Part shown: piece after piece, positions 1-4,546 of the stretch
How positions within the stretch are numbered: the first letter of the stretch is position 1
Layout: every line of letters starts with the position of its first letter
DNA from: Rubrobacter sp.
GTDB taxonomy: Bacteria > Actinomycetota > Rubrobacteria > Rubrobacterales > Rubrobacteraceae
Length of the DNA stretch: 6,565 nucleotides
Reading direction: 5' to 3'
NCBI GenBank assembly: GCA_016781725.1
Contig: JADDPU010000309.1
Location: 1-6,565, forward strand
Translations under genes and position numbers: made by a program
Notes under the pieces: model-generated
The model's input: the letters and a program-made list of their open reading frames with translations, nothing else
Told to the model about the DNA's origin: nothing
The model's database searches: none

Positions 1-246
1 GTGGCGGCCTACCCGAGGATCGACGAGAGGGGTAACCCGAGCGGGGAGGGACGGATGCTTGAGAGGACGCTAGAGCGCGTCGTGAGAGACGGCAAGACGG
101 TGGCTTGGGATGCTGTGTTCTCGGTGAACCGTCCTAGCCGGGACTACTACCTCATAACCGAGGGCCACTGGCAGGACGCGCAGGGCTGCGAGGGAGACCA
201 GTTCGCGTTCTGGAGCTTCCACGTAGAGACCGGCGGCGCCTACTAG
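1..246 (+). CDS. Hypothetical protein, 3' part (5' end uncertain)
   Basis: No family recognised. The frame is open from the first base (GTG) to a TAG stop, so the gene may begin upstream of the window. An internal ATG at 55 follows a GGGGAGGG purine run at 43-50 with a short 4-base gap, so a 63-aa protein starting there is a real alternative. The encoded C-terminal part is mixed-charge at first (LERTLERVVRDGK) and then rich in aromatic residues (WDAVF, DYYLI, HWQD, FAFWSFH), with a single Cys in GCEGDQ. This looks like a small globular beta-type domain. No signal peptide or membrane segment is visible in the part shown. A strong terminator begins about 20 bases after the stop, which supports this being a real gene that ends its transcript. 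Function unknown. Confidence 0.6.
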   Translation: MAAYPRIDERGNPSGEGRMLERTLERVVRDGKTVAWDAVFSVNRPSRDYYLITEGHWQDAQGCEGDQFAFWSFHVETGGAY

Positions 247-267
247 GCGGTCGCAAGGATCTGCCGG

Positions 268-301
268 GGTCGGGGTTTGTTTCGCAGGCCCCGACCTTTT
301 T
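268..301 (+). terminator. Rho-independent terminator after the first gene
   Basis: GGTCGGGG (268-275) pairs perfectly with CCCCGACC (289-296). The stem can extend through T-G, T-G, T-A and G-C pairs to a small TTTCG-type loop. It is followed directly by five T residues (297-301). It lies 21 bases after the TAG of the first gene, the expected place for an intrinsic terminator. No comparable U-tract exists for the minus strand. Confidence 0.85.
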
Positions 302-344
302 GCTGTCCTCTCCCTGGGCGTCGTCCGCGCGACCGTCGGGGCGG

Positions 345-381
345 GGTTATGCCGGGTCCCCCTCGGGTACACCTAACCCGA
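345..381 (+). promoter_or_regulatory. Candidate stress-sigma-type promoter with overlapping inverted repeat
   Basis: GGTT (345-348) is followed after 16 bases by GGGTAC (365-370). This fits the GNNT-N14-16-GGGTAC pattern described for Streptomyces SigB-type promoters. The -10-like hexamer sits within a perfect inverted repeat, TCGGGT (363-368), 7-base spacer, ACCCGA (376-381), which could be an operator. The predicted start of transcription near 377 would leave about 40 bases of leader before the GTG at 418. This is pattern matching only, and in such GC-rich DNA GGGTAC can occur by chance. Confidence 0.35.
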
Positions 382-417
382 CCGTCAAGGGTGTAGGTAA
401 GACGGAAGGAGGCCGGC

Positions 418-840
418 GTGGGCAGAAGAGGCAAGGGGTCTCGGGGGGGTCCGGAAGGTCGCATGCGCGGGCGCGTTAGGGACCGCGTGCAGGGGGGACG
501 CTCGGGGCGCGGAGGAGGGGGCCGCAAGCGAGGATCCTCCTTCGACGTTGGTGAGATCGAAGGCTACGCTAGACGTCTGTCGGGTAGCGGCGGCGGCACT
601 TCGGCGCTCGCCGGGGCCGCCTCGGGGCTCGCGGGAGGGGGCTTGGCGAGCAGGTTCCTCGGCGGCGGGGCGCAGGGTACCGACGAGGAGTTCAAAGCGG
701 AGATCCTGGAGCGGCTCTCCCTCATGGACGAGCGCCTGCAGGCACTCGAAGAGCAGGTTGACGGGATCCTCGGAGGAGCGGCGGCGCAAGACCCGGCGCA
801 CCCCACGGAGCCCGGGGGCGCCACCGACGGCAACCCGTAG
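418..840 (+). CDS. Arg/Gly-rich hypothetical protein with C-terminal amphipathic helix
   Basis: No family recognised (140 aa). The GTG start is well supported by GGAAGGAGG at 404-412, five bases upstream. Residues 1-40 are strongly basic and Gly-rich (repeated RG, GGR and GGG units), so probably disordered and able to bind nucleic acid or acidic partners. Residues 41-55 (SFDVGEIEGYARRLSG) look like a short folded or helical motif. Residues 56-87 are a low-complexity Gly/Ala/Ser linker. Residues 88-118 (from TDEEFKAEIL to EEQVDGIL) form a heptad-like amphipathic helix, probably a coiled coil for self-association. The tail is Pro/Gly-rich. Third-position G/C is lower than in the neighbouring metabolic genes, with AGA, CGA, GGA and GTT codons. 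Convergent with the next gene and apparently monocistronic. Confidence 0.7.
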   Translation: MGRRGKGSRGGPEGRMRGRVRDRVQGGRSGRGGGGRKRGSSFDVGEIEGYARRLSGSGGGTSALAGAASGLAGGGLASRFLGGGAQGTDEEFKAEILERLSLMDERLQALEEQVDGILGGAAAQDPAHPTEPGGATDGNP

Positions 841-880
841 ACGCGGCCGCTCCGCCGGCGGAAGCTGGCGCGGGGCGGTC

Positions 881-902
881 AGGGGGTCAACCCCCTTCTT
901 CT
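881..902 (+). terminator. Short terminator for the RG-rich gene, inside the convergent gene's 3' end
   Basis: AGGGGG (881-886), loop TCAA, CCCCCT (891-896), then TCTTCT (897-902). This makes a six-pair G/C stem with a tetraloop and a T-rich tail, 40 bases after the TAG at 838-840. It overlaps the last codons and stop of the minus-strand gene ending at 887. The tail is interrupted by C residues, so efficiency may be moderate. The minus-strand reading has no T tract after the stem. Confidence 0.5.
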
Positions 903-1348
903 ATGACCTCCTCGATCGCGTCCTCCACGATGTCTGCCGCCAGGATCGTCTCCAACCCGTCCAGTACCTCGTCGGCGTCGAGCACGTAGGTCTCGTAACC
1001 CTCGCTCTGCGCCCGGGCCCTCAGGGCGTCCATCACGGTGAGCAGGCAGGCGGCGCCCCACTTGAGGTCTTCCTCGGCGAGCCGGGAGGTCGCCACGCTG
1101 ACCACGGCGTCCACCCCGGCCGATTCGAGCTGTCCGGTCTCGGGGTCGGTCAACAGAAAGCCGTTGCGGGCGAGCACGTCCTCGACCACCTGCTTCGCGT
1201 CGGGCATGGGAGGTACCTCGAACAGCGGGAGGTAGGCGGCGGCGATGATCCTGAGCGCCTTCACCTGGTGGGCTAGGTCCCTCTGGGCGTAATCCTGTAT
1301 GACCGCGAAGAGCTCCGGGAAGGTGCCTTCGTTGGTGGGCTCCGTCAT
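887..1348 (-). CDS. Acidic hypothetical protein, 153 aa
   Basis: No family recognised. The ATG start at 1348 is decided by a perfect AGGAGGA (1361-1355) six bases upstream. The protein appears all-helical and soluble. Residues 8-48 are a helical stretch (PELFAVIQDYAQRDLAHQVKA) ending at PLFEVPPMPD. Residues 50-75 carry KQVVEDVLARNGFLLTDPETG. Residues 86-118 form a helix with one Cys (LKWGAACLLTVMDALRARA). The C-terminal 30 residues are strongly acidic (DADEVLDGLETI, EDAIEEVIEEGG). No metal-binding cluster, catalytic motif, signal peptide or clear membrane span is visible; the AAACLL-type segments are too short. Third-position G/C is high and typical of the genome, which supports real coding. 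It stands alone, convergent with the RG-rich gene and downstream of a long gap. Confidence 0.8.
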   Translation of the reverse strand: MTEPTNEGTFPELFAVIQDYAQRDLAHQVKALRIIAAAYLPLFEVPPMPDAKQVVEDVLARNGFLLTDPETGQLESAGVDAVVSVATSRLAEEDLKWGAACLLTVMDALRARAQSEGYETYVLDADEVLDGLETILAADIVEDAIEEVIEEGG

Positions 1349-1525
1349 CGTTTATCCTCCTCTCCGCGCCGGTGCGCCGAGATCGCGTGGGCGCCGGCCC
1401 ATCGCCGGCTCATCGGCTACTGCTATTCTCGAGCCTCGGACCAGTCACGGAGGGAGGCTGACCGGAAGCGACGCAGAGGCCCGCTCCTTGCCCGACGGTG
1501 GATCGCTGGTCGCGTTTTGGCGGGG

Positions 1526-1556
1526 CCGGCTCCCGGATAGGGCTATCCCCTGCCGG
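1526..1556. repeat. Two-tier hairpin in the long intergenic gap
   Basis: Outer stem CCGGC (1526-1530) with GCCGG (1552-1556). A 4/3-base internal loop follows, then an inner stem GGATA (1535-1539) with TATCC (1544-1548), closed by a GGGC loop. There is no T tract on either side, so it does not look like a terminator. It could be part of a structured RNA or a protein-binding inverted repeat. Confidence 0.5.
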
Positions 1557-1574
1557 TGAGCCTCCTCGCCGCCG

Positions 1575-1688
1575 ACCCCTCTGCGCCTCAACGCGCCCCT
1601 TCAAACCCCTGATCGCCTTGCCGGACCGGCCGCGCAACTCGAATTTGATCCTCTCTGCCCTCTCCCCGACCCCCTCTCGATCCTTTTC
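1575..1688 (-). pseudogene. Possible remnant of a small Lys/Arg/Glu-rich protein
   Basis: A 38-codon stretch of the minus strand reads through AERIKFELRGRSGKAIRGLK and on to GRVEAQRG. Third-position G/C is about 79 percent and the composition is plausibly coding, with Lys/Gly spacing loosely reminiscent of CsbD-type stress proteins. No ATG, GTG or TTG with a proper ribosome site lies just upstream. The nearest in-frame GTG is at 1736 behind GGGAGAG. Downstream of 1575 the same frame decays into Pro/Arg/Ser-rich sequence with poor codon bias until a stop at 1410. It could be a decayed gene, a gene altered by a sequencing frameshift, or chance. The CsbD resemblance is weak. Confidence 0.2.
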
Positions 1689-1738
1689 GTACGGCGAGGA
1701 TCGCCGCTCTGCGCTATTTACCTCGCGCGCGGGCACAC

Positions 1739-1765
1739 AAAACTCTCCCGGCGGCCGGTCGCCGG
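1739..1765 (-). terminator. Weak terminator candidate after the PAP2 gene
   Basis: On the minus strand, directly behind the TAG stop, CGGCGA... reads as a six-pair stem (1765-1760 with 1753-1748) with a six-base ACCGGC loop. Five bases (GAGAG) then precede a TTTT run (1742-1739). The gap between stem and T run makes it a poor intrinsic terminator, but its position at the end of the gene is right. Confidence 0.35.
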
Positions 1766-2341
1766 CTAGGCGATGAGTTGGAAGGCTACCCAGGTCGTCC
1801 CGCCCCCGACGAGGGTGCCGAGCACGAGCTCGGCCGGCGTGTGGCGCCCGAGGGTGAGGCGGGCCCAGAACACAGGCGGCAGGAGCAGGAAGGCGGGCGA
1901 ACCCCAAGCGCCGAAGACGTAAGTAAGGCAGACCGCGGCACCCGAGACGCCGGCGGCGTGGAGGGAGAGGTTGCTTACCGGTGTGATCAGGGCGAAGAGC
2001 ACGGTGGCAAGCGCGTAGGAGAGCAGGGCGGCCCTGAGCTCCGCCGGCCCACCCGTAAGGGAGACGGCCAGGAACGCCGCGACGTGCAACCCGGCGACGA
2101 CGCGCAGGGGCCGCACCCGCTCGGCGCGCGAGATGCCGCGCGGGTCTCGCACCTTCCCGGAGCGGGTGAGGTAGACGAGGTAGAGCAGCGAGAGCCCGCT
2201 GGTGAGCGCGACGCAGAGCAGGGCCCAGAGCAGGCCGCGCGCCCCGGCCGCCTCCAGGCCCACGGCGAAGAAGAGGGGTACGGCAAGCAGCGGCAGGCGG
2301 GTTGCCGCTGAGACGAGTTCGGCCGGCCTGGCGAGGTTCAA
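1766..2341 (-). CDS. PAP2-type membrane phosphatase-like protein
   Basis: Integral membrane protein with about six hydrophobic segments (roughly residues 15-30, 36-58, 80-96, 102-121, 127-144 and 148-190 in two parts), matching the six-span PAP2 lipid-phosphatase fold. Counted from the TTG at 2341 it is 191 aa. A cytoplasmic-type loop GKVRDPRGISRAERVRP (62-78) stands where PAP2 motif 1 is expected. SNLSLHAAG (123-131) fits the motif 2 region, with His128. RLTLGRHTPAE (161-171) fits motif 3, with Arg161, His167 and Glu171 in the R-x5-H-x3-D/E spacing; the usual Asp is Glu here. The likely activity is dephosphorylation of a lipid or isoprenoid phosphate, but the substrate cannot be read. The frame stays open to an ATG at 2416, which would overlap the divergent NIF3 gene by 58 bases, so a TTG at 2341 (or 2359) is preferred. 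No strong ribosome site is visible at any candidate start. Confidence 0.7.
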   Translation of the reverse strand: MNLARPAELVSAATRLPLLAVPLFFAVGLEAAGARGLLWALLCVALTSGLSLLYLVYLTRSGKVRDPRGISRAERVRPLRVVAGLHVAAFLAVSLTGGPAELRAALLSYALATVLFALITPVSNLSLHAAGVSGAAVCLTYVFGAWGSPAFLLLPPVFWARLTLGRHTPAELVLGTLVGGGTTWVAFQLIA

Positions 2342-2350
2342 GGCCCCGGG

Positions 2351-2360
2351 ATTGTACAAT
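2351..2360. promoter_or_regulatory. ATTGTACAAT palindrome between divergent PAP2 and NIF3 genes
   Basis: A perfect 10-base palindrome in a GC-rich setting. It reads TACAAT, close to the bacterial -10 consensus TATAAT, on both strands. On the minus strand the predicted transcription start (about 2344) lies three bases before the TTG at 2341. On the plus strand the predicted start (about 2367) lies one base before an in-frame GTG at 2368 of the NIF3 gene. No convincing -35 hexamer is visible on either side. It could equally be a repressor operator. Confidence 0.4.
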
Positions 2361-3450
2361 GCCGGACGTGACGCGCGTGGCGGAGATAGCGGCGGCCATC
2401 GAGCGGATAGCACCACCCACCCTCGCCGAAGGGTGGGACAACTGCGGGCTCCAGGTCGGGGACCCTGCGGCGCGGGCGAGCCGCATCCTCGTCGCGCTCA
2501 CGCCGCTGCCCGAGGTCTTCGAGGAGGCGGAGGAGGCCGGTGCCGACTTTCTCTTGTTCCATCACCCCCTGATCTTCACCCCCCTGAAGAGCGTGGAGAC
2601 CGGCTCGCTCCCCGAGGCCCTCCTCGCCCGGGCCGTGCGGGGCGACCGGGCCGTCTACGCGGCCCACACGAGCTACGACGCAGCCCCCGAAGGCGTCTCC
2701 GTGGCACTGGCGGCCGCGCTCGGGCTTCGTGGTCCGCTGCGGGTGATCTCACCCAGGGGCTCCTTGCGCAAGCTGGTGGTCTTCGTTCCGGAAGAGAACG
2801 CCGACGACGTGGCCGACGCCCTGGCCGGGGCGGGGGCGGGTGTGATCGGGGACTACACCAGGTGCACGTTCCGGACCCCGGGCACCGGCACCTTCCTCCC
2901 CGGCGAGGGGACCGACCCGTACCTCGGGAAGAGGGGCCGCCTGGAGAGAGCCCCGGAGGTCCGGCTAGAGACGGTAGTCCCAGCCCACGCCGCCCGGCGC
3001 GCCGCGGAGGCCGCCACCGCCGCCCACCCCTACGAGGAGGTGGCGCTGGACGTCTACCCGGTTGACGGCTCCCCGGAGGGCTGCGGCTACGGGAGGGTCG
3101 GGGCTTTGCCGCGGCCGCTCACGGCGGGGGAACTCTGCGAGCACGTCTCTGACGCTTTGGGCTCTCAGGCCCGCCTCGTCGCGGACCCCGAGCCCGGTCG
3201 CAGGATCGAGCGCGTCGCCGCTCTCGGGGGGTCGGGGGGCTCGTTCGTCTCGGAGGCGGCCTCCTCGGGCGCGGAAGCCTACGTGAGCGGCGACCTCGAC
3301 TACCACGACGCGCTGCTGGCCGAATCGCTGGGTCTCGCCGCGATAGACGCCGGGCACGCCGCGACGGAGTTGCCCTCGCTGGGGCCGCTCGCCCGGCGCC
3401 TGGCAGAGCTGGTCGACGTGCCGGTCGGCGTCAGCCGGGTACGCCGCTAG
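2359..3450 (+). CDS. NIF3-family dinuclear metal protein (GTP cyclohydrolase I type 2 / YqfO-like)
   Basis: Full-length member of the NIF3/YbgI/YqfO family, which forms toroidal hexamers with a two-metal site. Many members are annotated as 'GTP cyclohydrolase 1 type 2', but the true activity is uncertain. The N-terminal half has the typical opening AIERIAPPTLAEGWDNCGLQVGD (residues 13-35, WDN at 26-28), then FHHP with His68/His69, and AHTSYDAAPEGV with Asp107. A middle domain (about 137-235) with HPYEEVALDVYPV at its end matches the PII/CutA-like insertion of longer YqfO-type members. The C-terminal half has AALGGSGGS, VSGDLDYHDA and DAGHAATE, giving His333 and Glu337, so all five expected metal ligands are present. 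The usual ALD of the first strand reads ALT here, an oddity. At 363 aa the length is normal for the long form. ATG 2359 is the conventional start. GTG 2368 is a leaderless alternative, as no good ribosome site precedes 2359. Confidence 0.93.
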   Translation: MPDVTRVAEIAAAIERIAPPTLAEGWDNCGLQVGDPAARASRILVALTPLPEVFEEAEEAGADFLLFHHPLIFTPLKSVETGSLPEALLARAVRGDRAVYAAHTSYDAAPEGVSVALAAALGLRGPLRVISPRGSLRKLVVFVPEENADDVADALAGAGAGVIGDYTRCTFRTPGTGTFLPGEGTDPYLGKRGRLERAPEVRLETVVPAHAARRAAEAATAAHPYEEVALDVYPVDGSPEGCGYGRVGALPRPLTAGELCEHVSDALGSQARLVADPEPGRRIERVAALGGSGGSFVSEAASSGAEAYVSGDLDYHDALLAESLGLAAIDAGHAATELPSLGPLARRLAELVDVPVGVSRVRR

Positions 3451-3483
3451 GAGGAGCCAGGCACACCGTAGAGGCACCGAGAT

Positions 3484-3558
3484 CCACCTCAGAGACCGGG
3501 TGGCGGCTAATCTGGGCGGCTAGATCCGGTACCGGCTCGCGTCCTCGCGCCCGGACGC
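3484..3558. repeat. Hairpins and short direct repeat in the convergent NIF3/fructokinase gap
   Basis: The 108-base gap between two gene ends holds four small elements: CCACC (3484-3488) with GGTGG (3499-3503); a direct repeat GGCGGCTA (3502-3509 and 3515-3522, 13-base period); the palindrome CCGGTACCGG (3526-3535); and a perfect hairpin GCGTCC (3539-3544) with GGACGC (3553-3558) and an 8-base loop, immediately downstream of the fructokinase stop on the minus strand. No T tract follows any stem. These may be U-less transcription stops or 3'-end stabilisers for both converging transcripts. Confidence 0.45.
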
Positions 3559-4515
3559 TCAGCCGCCTTCCATGAAACGCTCCAACTCGGCCTTCGTCGG
3601 CAGGGCGCCCATCGCGCCGTAGTCCGTGCAGGCCAGCGCCCCGGCGGCCGACCCCCGACGCGCCGCCTCGCGTACCCGCTCCTCCTTGTAGGGGCCTGCG
3701 GGGTTATCGGAGAGGTGGGCGAGCGAAGCGGCGAGGAAGGCGTCCCCCGCCCCCGTGGTGTCCACGGCCTCGACCTCGAAGGCCGGGACGCTCCCGTTGA
3801 ACTCGTCAGTGGCGTAGAAGGCGCCGCGCTCGCCGAGGCTGACCAGGACGAGCGAGACACCCCGCCCGAGCAACCCCTCTGCCGCCTCCTCCACGCTCCC
3901 CGTCCCTAGCAAAGGCTCGAGCTCGTCGTCGCCGAGCTTGACCACTGTGGAGAGATCCAGCAGCGGCTCCACAGCCTCGCGCGCCTCCTCCAGACCGGGC
4001 CACAAATGCTCCCTGAGGTTGACGTCGAAGGCGACCGGCACGCCGAGCTCGCGGGCGCGGCTCGCGGCGGCATGAACGGCGCTCCGCGCCGGGTCCTTCA
4101 AGAGCGGTATGCTCCCGAAGTTCACGAACGAGGCGCCGGAGAGGATTTCTCTTGGGACGTCATCGGGCGAGAGCAGTTCGTCGGCGGCCGGGTCCGAGCG
4201 GTAGAAGGTGAACGACCTCTCCCCGCCCACCCCTATCTCCACGAACGCGAGCGAGGTGCGCGTGGGCGGCTCGCAGGACCGGACCGCCGAGGTGTCCACC
4301 CCCTCCGCCCGCAGGGCCCGCAGGATAAAGGCCCCGAACAGGTCTTCCCCCACGCCGCCCACGAACGCGGCCTCCTCGCCGAGCCTGGCTGCGGCGACGG
4401 CCACGTTCGCTGGCGCCCCGCCGGGCCTGGCCGTGAAGGGCAGCTCGACCGGCGACTCGCCCTCGTCGCGGTAGATGTCCGAGACCACCTCGCCCAAGGC
4501 GACTATCTTCCCCAA
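3559..4515 (-). CDS. PfkB-family fructokinase
   Basis: Cytosolic sugar kinase of the ribokinase/PfkB family, 318 aa (normal length), most like fructokinases: D-fructose + ATP to fructose 6-phosphate + ADP. The N-terminal strand IVALGEVVSDIY (4-15) carries the substrate-binding Asp13. The first PfkB signature runs from GGAPANVAVAAARLG (32-46) to VGGVGEDLFG (52-61). FDVNLREHLW (163-172) is the D-x-N-x-R region typical of fructokinases. KLGDDELEPLLG (193-204) is the usual K-x-x-x-x-E segment. DTTGAGDAF (252-260) supplies the anion hole and catalytic Asp258. The C-terminal GALPTKAELERF is typical of the family. The start is TTG at 4515, supported by GAGAGGAG (4530-4523) seven bases upstream. It is the second gene of an operon, 31 bases behind the isomerase gene. 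Sugar specificity (fructose versus another ketose or 2-keto sugar acid) is inferred from family resemblance and context. Confidence 0.9.
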   Translation of the reverse strand: MGKIVALGEVVSDIYRDEGESPVELPFTARPGGAPANVAVAAARLGEEAAFVGGVGEDLFGAFILRALRAEGVDTSAVRSCEPPTRTSLAFVEIGVGGERSFTFYRSDPAADELLSPDDVPREILSGASFVNFGSIPLLKDPARSAVHAAASRARELGVPVAFDVNLREHLWPGLEEAREAVEPLLDLSTVVKLGDDELEPLLGTGSVEEAAEGLLGRGVSLVLVSLGERGAFYATDEFNGSVPAFEVEAVDTTGAGDAFLAASLAHLSDNPAGPYKEERVREAARRGSAAGALACTDYGAMGALPTKAELERFMEGG

Positions 4516-4522
4516 AAGCTAG

Positions 4523-4530
4523 CTCCTCTC
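4523..4530 (-). promoter_or_regulatory. Ribosome binding site deciding a TTG start
   Basis: GAGAGGAG on the minus strand, seven bases before TTG at 4515. It lies in the 31-base gap after the isomerase stop, so the fructokinase has its own translation start within the shared transcript. No terminator is seen in the gap. Confidence 0.7.
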
Positions 4531-4546
4531 AGGTGCGCGAGACCCA

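Larger units (their letters stand above)
1349..1765. other. 417-base gap, rich in hairpins, no intact gene recognised
   Basis: No open frame here has both a start with ribosome site and recognisable protein character. Open frames on both strands show poor third-position G/C bias over most of the gap. Visible structures: a 7-pair stem with one mismatch (1441-1447 with 1459-1465); a mutually exclusive split stem (GACC 1460-1463 plus GCGA 1468-1471, with TCGC 1503-1506 plus GGTC 1508-1511); a two-tier hairpin at 1526-1556; and a tight 6-pair hairpin at 1692-1706. An A/T-richer island sits at 1715-1722. The part next to 1348 should hold the promoter of the 153-aa gene, but I see no clear -35/-10 pair. 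No known riboswitch class could be matched by eye. Confidence 0.5.

Noticed and set aside
843..862. GCGGCCGC and TCCGCCGGCGGA palindromes as a terminator
   Set aside because: No T tract follows on either strand. Such short GC palindromes are expected by chance in this composition, and the better stem at 881-896 explains termination.
548..1276. 242-codon plus-strand frame across two genes
   Set aside because: It covers the RG-rich gene in another frame and the 153-aa gene in antisense. It has no ribosome site, and composition changes abruptly midway as expected of a shadow.
1440..1560. Riboswitch (c-di-GMP, cobalamin or c-di-AMP type)
   Set aside because: Fragments such as GACGCAGAGGCC resemble parts of the c-di-GMP-I consensus, but the other conserved blocks and order were not found on either strand.
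1410..2501. 363-codon open frame on the minus strand
   Set aside because: It runs antisense across the NIF3 start and out of frame through the PAP2-like gene, giving Arg/Pro/Gly/Ala-rich low-complexity protein typical of a shadow frame. Only its 1575-1688 segment looked possibly coding and is listed separately.
2202..3065. 287-codon plus-strand frame overlapping the NIF3 start
   Set aside because: Arg/Gly/Pro-rich product, out of frame with the clear NIF3 protein and antisense to the PAP2-like gene.
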